Shown here piece by piece: positions 1 to 11,098 of a stretch of DNA of 64,000 nt. Where the stretch lies: the NCBI GenBank assembly GCA_020809705.1, contig CP085829.1, positions 6,324,001 through 6,388,000 on the forward strand. The letters are read 5' to 3'. Positions within the stretch are counted from its first letter, which is position 1. Each line of letters begins with the position of its first letter. A model generated the notes under the pieces. That model ran no database searches, had not been told where the DNA came from, and saw nothing but the letters and a program-made list of their open reading frames with translations. This DNA comes from Calonectria ilicicola (taxonomy: Eukaryota; Ascomycota; Sordariomycetes; Hypocreales; Nectriaceae). A program made the position numbers and the translations under genes.

Positions 1-1
1 T

Positions 2-2766
2 GGCTCATATGAGCGTGAAATTGAGGCCATGGCTAAATTTTCCCATGAAAATGTGCGTGTGCTGCTTTTTAATCCTATTACACACGCTCTCTCCATATCT
101 AACTCGTTATTCTACTAGTATGTCCACTGTTTTGTTCGATTCTTTGGGTGGTATGAAACCGAAGATAGTCTTTTTATTACTATGGAATACTTAGAACATG
201 GTGATCTACAAAAGTATCTTACTTCTTCTCCTTTTCCCGAGACCGAAGCTAAACAAATCGCTGTACAATTGGCCGAGGGCCTGGATTATCTCCATAAAAA
301 CAACTTTGCACACCGCGATCTCAAACCTCCTGTAAGCTCCTCAGGTTTCTCTTGATAAATCTATTAATCAGGTATCTTTAGAACATCCTAGTTGTGCAGC
401 CGAGGCCGACATGGTGGGTCAAAATCAGCGACTTTGGTATTAGCAAGCGGGATAATGCCAACACGGCGCTCCGGACTCACATCGGCACGCCTGGTTTTAT
501 TGCACCTGAAGTCATCGGTATGTCTCCTCTGTCAGACATTCAGGAAGGTCCTGAACAGCAGCAACGCGCCTATAGTCCAAGCGTTGATATGTGGGCCCTT
601 GGTGCTATTATTGTTCAAATGCTTGCTCGATGCTCTCTATTTCCGACCCCAGCCGACCTCTTCAAATATGTTGTACATGAATTACCCTTTCCTCGCCAGG
701 CCTTTGAGAATGATAATATTAGTGAGGAGTTCTATAACTTCTTGGAAAGGGCTATGGCGCCGTCGTCTTCAAGCCGATTAAAAGCAAGTGAAGCGCTTAT
801 CCACCCTTGGTTGAAGACATCCAGGCCACCGTCGATTGCGAGTTTTAGTGATGACAACAGGTATATATTACTCTCCCCCTCCACTCGCTACACAAACATC
901 ACTGACCTGTTCAGCGACGCTTTCAATGGTTTGCCTTTGATAAAACCACCCACTTTTGATGGTGCTGGAATCAATGGTGTGGCTACGGAGGCATCATTGG
1001 CTTGGTCAACTTTGAACGCTCCAAACACAGCTATTCAACTCAATACCGACAATCCTGAACTTGCAGGAGAGACTACCCAGGTTTCACCGGCAATCAATAC
1101 AACCATTTCAAATAGCGGCGCTGCTACGGAGGGTTCATTGGCTTGGTCAACTGTCAGCACACCAAGTATAACTGTTCATCCCAACACGGACAAACCTGAC
1201 GAGTCTGAAACTACGAAAGTGATAAATCAGATTTTACTGGCAATACATACCACCATCTCTAACCACAATCCTGCTACAAAGGCGTCATTCGCTTCGTCAC
1301 CCGTCAGTGCTTCAGACGCAGCTGTTCCTCCCCACACCGACAAACCTATCGAATCCGGAAATAACAATCCATTTAAACGGCCCCGAAAAGAAAATAGACT
1401 GCCCGAAAAAGAAGGTAGACGGCTCCGAAAGCAAGAGGAAATCGCCATGGCATCCATTGCTAATGATATGGATCAAATGGCAATCAAGGATAGTATCGCC
1501 CCAACTACTCCTCAAAATGCCCCACTTCCCGAGGTCTTGGCTCGATTATCATTCAAGAATATAGAAGACCTGTGTTCAGATATTTTGGCTGTTGCAAGAA
1601 AAATATACATTGACGTCGAGGTCGTTGAAAAGCAACGCGCTGCTCAAGACTTGAATCGTGGGCCCATCCATCACATTCAGAATATCGATGATGATACTAC
1701 CGCTGACTATATCAAATCTGCTGTCGCAAATGGTGCAACGCTAACCGCGAAAAACTGGAGGAATGCCGTGAGATATAATAATCACGAGTGTCTCATTGCG
1801 CTTCTTCAATGTGGAGCAAACCCAAACGCAACGGTGCACAACCTCGAGCCGAAGCCTGAAGAGACCAGACGCGAAACCCTGCCCGTAACTGTATTGACAT
1901 ATGCCGCTTCTTTCGAAAACGAATTCGCAGTCTGGGCACTGGTTTGCGCTGGGGCAAGAGTAAATTCAGACGACGCAAGAGCGGCTCCAACTCCCTTCGC
2001 AGAAGCTCTCTATCATAGACACGTTAACCTTGTGCGTTTCCTTCTCGCCAACGGTGCAAACGCCAATTCTGAATCATGTGTCTACTCAGCAGGCATCCCG
2101 GCGGGACCGCCAATGTCAGTTCTGCTACTAACTCACCCCCCTGAAGAATTCGACGATAAAACACGAGCATTTAAACATCAGAGAAAATGTCTGAAGCTAG
2201 CAGATCTTCTTCTTCAGTATGGGGCAAGGCTGGATGAAACCGTATTTTCTAAACCTGTCTACTTTCATGGTGACATCGACATCAATCGTAACCTTTTTCA
2301 TTTTGCGGCGTGGTGCGGATACGCTGATATCTTGACCTGGGTTGCTAGAAACGTCCGCGAAATTAACATCAAGTGGCATCGTACGTCACTATACTGCGCA
2401 GCCATGCGGAACAAATTAGATTGTTTTGAAGTCCTCAAAATGCCCCCTTACAAAGACCCAAAAGGTTTACACCATCTCATCGTTGCATGTCTGAAAAATC
2501 GCGATGAAGGCACCATTGAGGTATCTCAGGCAGATAGGAGTGCGCCGGTTCCGCCGTGGATTTCATACATTGAGAAATTAATCGAGGCTGGATACGATCC
2601 CAAGGAAAAGATCTACTTCCAATATCGGAAGCGGTCAACCCGGCGTTCGAGTGGTCGATATGTTTCAGAGGAAATTTCTGCACTTGAACTAGCCGAAAAT
2701 ATTCATTCGAAAGTAAATCGTACTAGGCTTCGAGAGGTCCTGCGAAATACTCCTGACAAAATGTAG
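2..2766 (+). CDS. Ser/Thr protein kinase-ankyrin fusion protein (5' partial)
   Basis: Incomplete at the window's left edge. Exons are <2-58, 119-331 and 382-2766; both introns (60 and 50 nt) are phase 0 and restore one frame of about 884 visible residues. The first visible residues are a kinase C-helix region (YEREIEAMAKFSHENVR). Then come the hinge ITMEYLEHGD, the catalytic loop HRDLKPPN (D codon about 317), the DFG metal-binding motif (430-438), GTPGFIAPEV, and the end of the C-lobe at LKASEALIHPWL (about 787-816). The ATP-binding glycine loop lies outside the window. After the kinase comes a low-complexity linker with three imperfect repeats. The C-terminal half has degenerate ankyrin repeats (LLQCGANPNA, LLANGANANS, LLLQYGARLD). 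All catalytic residues that can be seen are intact, so an active signalling kinase is inferred; its target is unknown. Confidence 0.85.
981..1365 (+). repeat. Three imperfect ~145-nt tandem repeats inside the kinase-ankyrin linker
   Basis: Units begin near 981, 1125 and 1272. Each encodes A-T-[EK]-[AG]-S-[LF]-A, then a Ser/Thr/Pro-rich stretch with N/H-T-D-[NK]-P, then a TTIS-like end. The third unit is shorter. Reading frame is kept across the units (about 48 codons each), as expected for a disordered spacer that grew by in-frame duplication. Confidence 0.65.
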
Positions 2767-4604
2767 CCTCCCTGGCACTAGTGACTATTGTGTTGAGAGT
2801 TGTGGATTTGAATCCCAAGAGGTAATAGGAAATAGGTAAATAGTTAATCCGGCTGTAACACTAGTCTTAGTTGATGAAGAGCTGCTATGCAAGGCAATTG
2901 TGTTCTGTTGCTTATTCTATGAGTCTTGCTGCGCGCACACATACATTTTGCTTGGTGCACACATCAAACTATTTAGCTGGGGCTTTTCTGGAAAATCTTT
3001 GGACATCTAAAGAAAATACTAGAGGTCTAATTTATTTTATTATAAATAAGTTTAGAATATATATAAAATTATTTATTTTATTCTTATTTTTTATTTTGAT
3101 ATTAAATGTAAGTGTTTTATGTGTGTGCACCTAGCAAAATTTATGTATGCGCGCAGCAAGACTCTATTTTATATATACATTGTTCAGCACCAAAGCTTGT
3201 ACGTTGTAGCCCTAGCTCGACCCACTGTATTCAATAACTCAAAATTCTTGCAATCTCGCTATTTGTCAATTTGATTCGAGGCTCCTATAGCTCGGTACGA
3301 GTCAGTCACAGAGAGAGGCTTTGTGCCCATCAGGCACGCCCAATTGTAGCACCGCAAGTTTCTGCTCTGATGGAGCTCTAGGAATCCTATACTCTTCAAC
3401 TAAATCAGAGTTTGGTCGCCATGAGGGCAGTTCTCTTTTCTACAGCGGCGAATTTTATATGTAGATCGCATCGCACTTGCAGCACTAATGTCGTGCATCC
3501 GCGGCTAGGGGAAGTACGTGATTTTGCATTAGCGCTGTGCTTTGCACAAACTCGGCCTCGGCGGTTTGGTGGTGCTCTTGAAAATATCACATATCTGCCT
3601 GCAGACTTCAGCGTATTCCGAGGAATAACTTGCACAAAAATTTCATGGCTGTGTTGTTCCTGAGAATGCAAAGTGTCTACTTTTATCTGTGTGGTTAACG
3701 AATTTGTAACCACGGATTCCACTGCACCCGCGACAGGACTACGATGTTGAAGTAGCTGGCAACTGTGCCAAAAATGGCAATTCAAAACAAATTGATGGAG
3801 TGGTTTCTAAAACACGCTATTAACAACTTACAGATGGGGCTCTATTCAGTCCGGCTGTTGACAGCGCCAAGGTGGACAAGTGTTACTCAGAGTATTGTTA
3901 GTCAGATGGGGCCTTTGTCAATGAACCGCTACGTAACTTTCGCTCCACATGCTTATCTAAGTTGCCATTATTGGCTGTGGGAGTTCCATGGTCGGTTTAC
4001 AAGAGTCCCACCTTGAAGCAAGATTGATGCTAAGAGAGGTTCGGTGCTAAAGACTGCTCTGAGTCAAGGAAGCTCGGCACTAATGCCACAGCTACAAGGT
4101 TATTGTCGGTAAAGGCCGGCGAGGGACGGGTGCAGAAGTTCAAGTGTCAGTAGAGATAGCCATCAGTGGAAGTAATAAAACTTCCATTTGAAGCATTTTG
4201 TAGACTGTGTCTTACATTCCATTCATTCTTCTTAATACCGTGAAGAAGTTCGATCTCTTTGGGAGGTGGTTATTAGTTTATTCCCGTGGATAGCAAAGTA
4301 AGAATTGTATCTTTCTCGAGATGCAGTGGAGATGCATCCTAGTTTGCATTATCCGGCAAATCTAGGATGGACGGTAAACTATTTTTGGGCTGGTTTATTC
4401 AAAAATCATGTGTTCAAAAATTAACATGGCATCAAGGAACGCGGAACTATAGCTTCCAACGGCTGGGGTTTGGTAAGAATGCTTTGCACGACGTTGATTG
4501 ACTTTTTAATTCTCAAATCATAGCTACAGGGTATGTAACAAACGCCAAATCACCACCGCTCCATACAGCGAGAACATTGCAGTGGATGCAATACCTCCAT
4601 TCCT
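2767..4604. other. Intergenic spacer without a recognised gene
   Basis: Lies between two genes that converge here (plus-strand kinase gene, minus-strand retropepsin gene). It includes a very AT-rich stretch at about 3020-3180. Open frames in it, such as 3405-3785 on the minus strand, have no family-like sequence or supporting splice signals. No RNA gene or repeat boundary was recognised. Confidence 0.5.
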
Positions 4605-6792
4605 TCAACTCCTTGAAATAAGATCCGCGTTGAAAATCTCTTGCATGAGTGGTTCGTTAATGTGCACATCATCGTGAACAGATAGCACATGCCTGGGTTT
4701 TGTCAATGTTAGTCCGGATTCGTTTCAAAAACTTGGTGTAAATAGTGGAGTTCGCTTACCGTGACAAAAGGCGCGGGCTTTCGTATTCCTGGTCCTGCTC
4801 TGCGCAAAATGGACAAAAGTATCCAGATTGTCGATGGATGAGCCCATGTTGAGTCTTTTGCTCTTCGGTAGAGAAACCCTTGCGAAGATCGGCTCGGGGG
4901 CATCCCTCGACGGGGCATGTGAATGGGAACGTTGACCGATGTAGCTTCCAGTGAGCCTCTAATGTGTCTGCGTTGCTGAAGGGGCCCTCGGTGCAGCCAG
5001 GGTGCTCACAGGTAACAGCAGTTGCGGAGCTCGATGTAGAAGTGGCGTCGGATTGAGATGTTGTGCTGGATGTTGTAATGCTGGTTTTGCTGGCCATCTT
5101 TTGTGCCTCGAGCTGGCGGTTTCGTTCCTCGATTTGGCGATCTCGTTCCTCGTCAAACGCTTTCACTCGCCGATTTTCCTCGTCCTGGGCAGTTACTTTC
5201 TCCTCTCCCTCGAGACCCGCAATTAACAGTCTCGCCGCCTCCCGGCGAACATTTTCACGCTGGTCCTCGAACAGCATGTTTCTTTGTACATTATTTTGGC
5301 CTAAAATGGTCAGGCAGTCGTCCAAGGATATATCAAAATGTATTGAGCTTACCAGCGGTGCCCTTCTCGGCTTTCTTGGAACCAATATCTTTTATCTTCC
5401 TCCAGGCTTCTCTGGTAAGATGCTCGGCGCTTCCAACATATCTGATAATGTTTGCGTCTGACAGCGACAACTCCTCGAGTCTCTTTATCAGAGAGTTCGA
5501 GTGTTGATCGTAGACATTGAGCTTCTCCAGGGTGTCAAGGCCAACCAATATTTCCGAAGTCAAGCCGTCCAACACGTAGAATTGCCGCTGCATCATTATC
5601 CCTCTTTGGATAAAATTTCGATTTTCATCGTAGTTGCCAATAGCAAACCCCGATTTGATGACTCCGCAAGTGACACCATAGCTACCATCGACGAATTGCA
5701 CCCTCTCAAAAGCGGGATCAATGCCGAACCCTCTTGACTTTGCAAACTCGGGCGTGACCAGATCCAAATCAGATCCCGTGTCGGCAATCGCATACCCAAT
5801 TTGTTTGTCCAGCCGACATAGTAGATCTTTTTTGGAATGTCTTCCCTCACTACTTAGCTTAAGGACTTGCAGCGATGGCATGACTTCTTTGATAAGACGG
5901 TGGCGATGCTTGGTAAGCGTGTGTGTTTCCTCCAAGAGCTTGCGCCCGATGATGACAGGGACGGCCAATTTTTTGAAGACATAAAACAGACCAGTCGACG
6001 TGACATCTTCGGAGTGAACGGTGGCCGCAAAGCTAAACTCGGTGGTGACTTTGCCTATCGCCTCGACAATTCTGCCATTTGCCAGTGAGAACCGCAGAGT
6101 TGAGTCCCCCAGCTCTTGCACCTCCAATCCCAGCTCTTTGGTTAATTCCAGTGAGATAATGTTGTGGTCGCATCCCGTATCAGGAAAGGCCAGCACTTTC
6201 GATATTCCTGATGGGCCCTCAACAGCAATGGGAAGAGTAAAGCGTTTCCTGATTCGGGTCGGGCTGGTGTGTGCTGAAGTCCGCCTGCGTCCATGCGCAG
6301 TTGGGCTGGTTGTTTCGGTTGCCACATCAGTACCGGGTTCATTTTCTTTCTCAGGTCCAAATCTTTAACCAGTCAGTATGGAATCTAAAATGGACGATAG
6401 AAGTCCTACATGTAGTGAACCCGTATTGATGGTGTTGGTTCAGACACGAGCTCAGTTTTCTGCGATGGCTTTTCGGCTTTGGGAGTTGTGGATGAAGCTC
6501 GTCTGTCCCAACCCTCTTTTTTCGTCAGGGAAAGTGGCAGCAATAAACCATTCACGGTAGATCGCCTTGCGATAACTGGAGCTAGACTTGACTGCAAAAA
6601 GAATGTTGGCGAGAGAGCTGCAATGTTTCACAGGCCACAAACCAGTTTTGGGCTCTGATGAGCTTCAAAGTTGACTCTGATTTTCCAGGTAACCGGGTCT
6701 TTGCGCAGGAACTGCCGAACCACGATGGAGCTGCGTCTCCGTTGTGCTGTCCCATCTGTGGGGCGACGCGCGGTTGGCTGTATTAGGCCCAT
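4605..6792 (-). CDS. Tandem retropepsin-like / C2H2-like finger protein, 5' part uncertain
   Basis: The clear part has exons 6362-5353, 5300-4760 and 4692-4605, joined by introns of 52 and 67 nt (the latter with a CTAAC branch site). Two aspartyl-protease-like units occur in one chain: FPDTGCDHNIIS (Asp codon 6181-6179) with VPVIIG, and IADTGSDLDLVT (Asp codon 5782-5780) with EILVG. These are the D-T-G and hydrophobic-hydrophobic-G hallmarks of retropepsins. A charged, coiled-coil-like stretch and a Ser/Thr-rich linker follow. Then come three finger-like modules; the third (CPFC...H...H) is complete only after the last intron is removed. Upstream, an intron at 6409-6363 adds more N-terminal sequence with matching phase. 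Beyond that, coding-like sequence reaches an ATG at 6792 but switches frame twice. Proteolysis and nucleic-acid binding are inferred from motifs; the substrate is unknown. Confidence 0.7.
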
Positions 6793-6974
6793 GAGTTGCA
6801 ACGTTGGTACTTCCTTACTGTTATGCTCCGTACAGATCACAAGTATAGATGGCAGCAAGCAAGTCCGTCCGTGCCAATTTTGTATTTTATTCAACTTGCA
6901 TCGACAAGGCGATGTTATAACCACAACCATCAAGCAAATTGCCTCAGGTGGCTGAGCGCACGTTAGCGCTGACT

Positions 6975-8161
6975 ATGTTCGGCGAGGATGCAGGACGAAC
7001 CAATCAATTCGCTGAACATGGTGGGGATGCGGCGAAGCTGAATGGAGGCCGCCTGACGGTCGCGAACTCAGCCGCAAGGAACGAACCCTGTTCGCACCAG
7101 CCTCAAGAGGTATTTGTTGGTGCTGGAAGCCTCAAGGGAGCATCCCACTCTATTGAAATGCCTGCTGCCACTACAGAGTTCTACGTTGATGGCTTCCCTT
7201 CTCTAGCAGCCTTCATCGCTAGTGATAAGGATGGGTCCACGGCGATTTTCAAGCGTTTCAATCGCTTGGCCGCCAGAAATTTGCTGTTGCTGCAAAGTGA
7301 GTTGGCGGAGCTTGAGGCCCAGCTAGACAAGTTTGACGAGGAGGATATGGCAGAAAGAGACACTCTGCAATCACTAAGAAATTGGCCTGATTACAAAGCG
7401 CGACAAGAAAAAGAGCCAGAGCGCATGGAACTGATTAAAAGGATACGAGAAACCATGAAAGAGTACAGTATGTTTGGTTCAGCATAGTTCCGCGACCCAC
7501 TAACCCGATGGCTCCAGGGGAGGCCTTAATATTTGAGTCAACACTCGCACAAGTGCCACCGCCAGAACGCAAGGTGTGGAAAGCTTTCCGCCTCAACTTT
7601 TTCCATGGAGCTCCCGAGGACACGGCCAGCTTCCCCATGCTAGGTGGTAATAGTTCCACCATCTTTAATGACCAAGACGATCTTGTACAATTGCATGCTT
7701 CCGAAAAACCGGATCGCCTGACATCAATGGTGTTTGATAACTTTGGCTTTCTTTTTCGCGATGTGAGTTTTCCTAATTTCCATCCGTCCAATAGTTTTTC
7801 TGACATGGCCTTGGTCAAGTCTGAAAAGCGATATGGTGTTCATCCCCAAATAGATTACGCATCAGGCCGCAGGGTGGAATATTTTGTAGCCTGGCTCAGC
7901 ACTGTCTTGGCAGCCGTATTACTTGTCGGCGCCATTCTAGTTCTGTACACTGTAAAATCAGACAACGTAAAGTTGGGCTTGATTGCGCTATTTACCACTA
8001 CATTTACAGCCAGCGTAGGTCTTCTGACAAATGCAAAGAGATCTGAGATCTTTGGCACGACTGCAGCGTGAGTCTTGTACAATGCTGAAAACAACATCGC
8101 TAATCTTCTCAGTTATGCTGCTGTGCTGGTTGTGTTTGTAAGTGGAAACTTGGGGGGTTAG
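6975..8161 (+). CDS. DUF6594 family membrane protein
   Basis: Exons 6975-7467, 7518-8067 and 8113-8161 give 363 residues. The first intron joins KEY to REALIFESTLAQ. The second (GTGAGT, GCTAATC branch) joins GTTAA to YAAVLVVFVSG and thereby supplies the last membrane segment. The N-terminal half carries the family's FPSLAAFIASD..., a Leu-rich helix (LLLLQSELAELEAQL) and an acidic/basic helical region. The C-terminus has three hydrophobic segments (WLSTVLAAVLLVGAILVLY, LGLIALFTTTFTASVGLL, AYAAVLVVFV). DUF6594 proteins are fungal membrane proteins of unknown function, often near NLR or heterokaryon-type genes. The start is the first in-frame ATG; an upstream exon cannot be excluded. The gene is divergent from the retropepsin gene across 182 bp. 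Confidence 0.85.
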
Positions 8162-8329
8162 GATGTTATGATGGTCAATCACAAGCTTCAAGGTAAATCG
8201 AAGATGGGTTTATTATAACAGTCAGGTCTTCGAGAATAACGCTATTTCAACAGCTGGCTGATGAAGGTCTCCGAGAGGCAGCTGAGGCAGCTAAGGGATG
8301 AAAGAACGCTATTCCTTCCAGTAGGGTTC

Positions 8330-8815
8330 ATACAACGGTCAGACCAGGCGCGTTGGGTTGAGCAATAACAACAGAAGAGAAGGGGTTTTAATAACCTTAG
8401 TCTTATAGTTATTAAAGGGTAATGTTATGTCTGGTAATGGGTCAATTGGTCGAGTGATCAATTGAAGGTAACCAAGTTGTATTGAAAGCTACTGAGGGTA
8501 CTATTCTAAGGGGCAATGGTTGTATATATCTAAGTGGGAAATATGCCCCGATTGATGGGTGACTGTCCCGACAAGTCGGGACACTAGTAGGGTTGCCCGG
8601 ACACTTTTATCCAATGGGTTCGTGGCATCGGGCATTGGTTAGTCTGATCCGTAGGTCTGTCTCTGGATCCGTCTCTCCGCCGGCGGTGGCCCTGTTGGAA
8701 CACGATGATTAGGAGGTACACATTAAGATACGATAATCTATTCAATATAGAGGGGCCAATCTAGTTCTAATACACCTGGTGAAGCTATTCCTGTTGTTTC
8801 TGGCATAACCCGGAT
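8330..8815. mobile_element. Possible solo-LTR or other retroelement relic
   Basis: The block starts near ACAACGGTCAGACCAGGCGC and ends near GTTGTTTCTGGCATAA. It is unlike its AT-rich flanks and has the look of a fungal gypsy-type LTR (a conserved start resembling TGTAACGGTCAG). No internal gag or pol frame, clear target-site duplication or second copy is in the window. This is pattern recognition only; a repeat-library search would decide. Confidence 0.3.
8565..8582. repeat. Perfect 8-bp inverted repeat with 2-bp loop
   Basis: GTCCCGAC AA GTCGGGAC. It sits inside the possible LTR block. It could be a protein-binding palindrome or a short hairpin; no adjacent T-run marks it as a terminator. 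Confidence 0.6.
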
Positions 8816-9228
8816 CTGGGCTTGATATTTAAATAAATACTATCTAGCCCTCCCTTTTCCTTGACCTTATTATCCACATATGACGCCTTTGGACTAGTCT
8901 GAAAATCAACTCTTAACTTCTTTTATAATTATTCCTTAGTAAAAACCTTTTTTTTTTTTTAAAAAAAAATCTAAGATTATAAATTCGTTAATTTTGGAGA
9001 GAAATTAAAAACATCACGCATATCACATAAGGTTAATGCAGAAATAAGGAGAGTTCACTATAAAACAAACCATGACGAATACAAATAATCTGGATAATTC
9101 TATAACGGAAGAGCTGTATGAGTTTCCAGTCTCTTAAGAAGGTAAATCTAATTGTAATGATTAGTAACTCTAGATATTCTTTACATGCAGTTAAAAAGGC
9201 ACTGCCCAATGTACAGGGTGAGTTATGT

Positions 9229-11098
9229 TCAGACACTGCATAACCGTCCAGTAGCATCCTCCTTCCATTCATTGCTTCCAACACACTGGTGGCAATAGAA
9301 AAGATCCGAAGGGTCGTATTTAGCCTTGATTGAGCGGAACTTTTTATAGTTTGAACCGAAATAGTCGACCACGTAATCGGGCTCGTTAACATCCGCTTCA
9401 TTCATGTAGGCACCCGTATCAGGAGCTAGGACCTTCATAGCACCCACTTTATTAAATGTAATGTCGTCATGCATGGCCTGCTTATCCTCCTGGCTGACGG
9501 TTGGGCTAATGATTCTGGCGACGGATTCGTGAAAATATGACGTTCTCCATGCGGGGAGAACTCCTGAGTACTTATCGGCAGCATCTTTCCATACTTGTCC
9601 GCCGGATACCATTGAGATTGTGACGGCGGGGTACTGGCCTTTTTCTCCAGCTAAAGCTTGAACCATCTCACGCACAGCGGTGTAGTTGGACACGGAATTC
9701 TTGTCCATGAGTCGAGACCCAGCTGCAGCCATTAGTCCAACAGTAGAGAGCTCACCACTGTTGGCATAGTAGAAAGACCAGTAGTCGGAGAATGTGGCAA
9801 AGGTTTCGTTGACGAATAAAACGTCACCTTTAGCGGCAAGGTACTTGCGCGCCTTGGCAAAGGCATCTTTTGCTTCCTGCTCAGGCTTGTCGAAAACAGC
9901 AATTGTGTGAACGTATCCGGTTGTGTAGTTGTCGAATAGGGCGGCCTGTCCATCAACTTGCCAGTGGGCATATCCTGAATAACCCGCGTCCATTAGATCA
10001 GGGATGGACTGGTGCAGATAAGCAACATCGTCCAAGAAGGATGTCGCATCGGTGCCGGTGGGCGCAATGTTCAGAGTCTGAACAGTGGCATTGACTTGGG
10101 GCCAGGCCTTGATTGTCGTGGAGATGACGACACCATAAGTACCTCCACCACCACCTCGAATGGCAAAGAAAAGGTCCTGGTTCTGGCATGCGTTTGCTGT
10201 GACAACGGTTCCATTGGCAAGGACAATCTCTGCTTCGAGAACCTGGTCAGCTCCAAGCCCAAACTGGTGGCTAGCAGGCCCATGTCCGCCTCCTTGCATC
10301 CAACCACCTGTGCTGCAAACAGTCGGGCTCCCGCCACCAACCACGGCTACATTGTGCTCTTTAGCGACGGCGTATGTCTCGCGCCACATGTATGCACCGC
10401 TAATCTTCATAGCAGCGCCTTTCCAACTAGAGGCGGCGCAACCTGTGCAGGATTTGAAAACATCCTGATACGAGATTCCCTGCCTAAAGTATCGTAGCCA
10501 AACTTCGATGCTGCCATAGCCGTTGTTGCGACTCAGGATGTCATGGCCAGTGCTTTTGATTGCAACTCTCAGATTATTTTCCTTGGCAAAAGCGAGCGTG
10601 GCCGATATGTCCTCGACTATGGTCACGTTGACGGCATAACGAGGATTGGAGCCGATTGTGCAGGAACCTATGGCATCAGGGCTCGTGGTATTGATGTCGA
10701 TAGGCAAGCAGGTAATGTTGACGGGAAAATCAAGGCCGACGGGATTTTCTGAGACGTATGGAGACTCGTACCATCCGACTAAAACTTCTGCACATGCTTC
10801 CTTGTCATAATCGGGGCCAGGATAACACGGAAGCGCGATGGGCTTAGTCGCAATGAGTTTTCCCGAAACAGTGCTATTTAAATCATTCCAGTCATTGGTC
10901 GAGGGCCAGCAAGCATCGTCTGGTGCCTAAACACGGGTTATTCACAAATTAGTTTGCAAGGCTCTCCAAAGACAACTCTTAGAAATTATAATCGGCAAGA
11001 CTTACACATTTGCAGGAAGTGGACGCTGATTTGGCGTAAGTTTTGTGAGCGAGAGTTGCCCGGAAGGCAAGAGCTCCAACCAAAGTGGTCAAGATCAT
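9229..11098 (-). CDS. Secreted FAD-dependent oxidase (PCMH/BBE type, isoamyl alcohol oxidase-like)
   Basis: Exons 11098-11006 and 10926-9229 give 596 residues; the intron runs from GTAAGT to GTTTAG, phase 0. The N-terminus MILTTLVGALAFRATLA is a signal peptide. CKC-APDDACWPS followed by WNDLNSTVSGKLIATKP is typical of the fungal isoamyl alcohol oxidase/6-hydroxynicotine-oxidase-like group. The FAD domain has IKSTGHD, with the histidine usually linked to flavin, then GGGSPTVCSTGGWMQGGGHG and the phosphate loop FAIRGGGGGTYGVV. The berberine-bridge C-terminus ends with YDPSDLFYCHQCVG. Several N-x-S/T sites fit secretion. Such enzymes oxidise alcohols or secondary-metabolite intermediates with O2; the substrate here is unknown, and no biosynthetic core gene is adjacent. 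Confidence 0.9.

Larger units (their letters stand above)
8162..9228. other. Intergenic spacer with possible LTR relic
   Basis: Holds no coding sequence that I can support. A compositionally distinct block at about 8330-8815 is listed separately. A run of T followed by a run of A lies at about 8950-8969, in AT-rich DNA just downstream of the FAD oxidase gene. Confidence 0.5.

Noticed and set aside
2796..2822. T-loop-like GGATTTGAATCCC considered as a tRNA end
   Set aside because: No acceptor stem, D-arm or anticodon arm could be built around it.
3405..3785. 126-codon minus-strand frame overlapping an 83-codon plus-strand frame
   Set aside because: No family-like sequence on either strand and no splice support; composition typical of random open frames.
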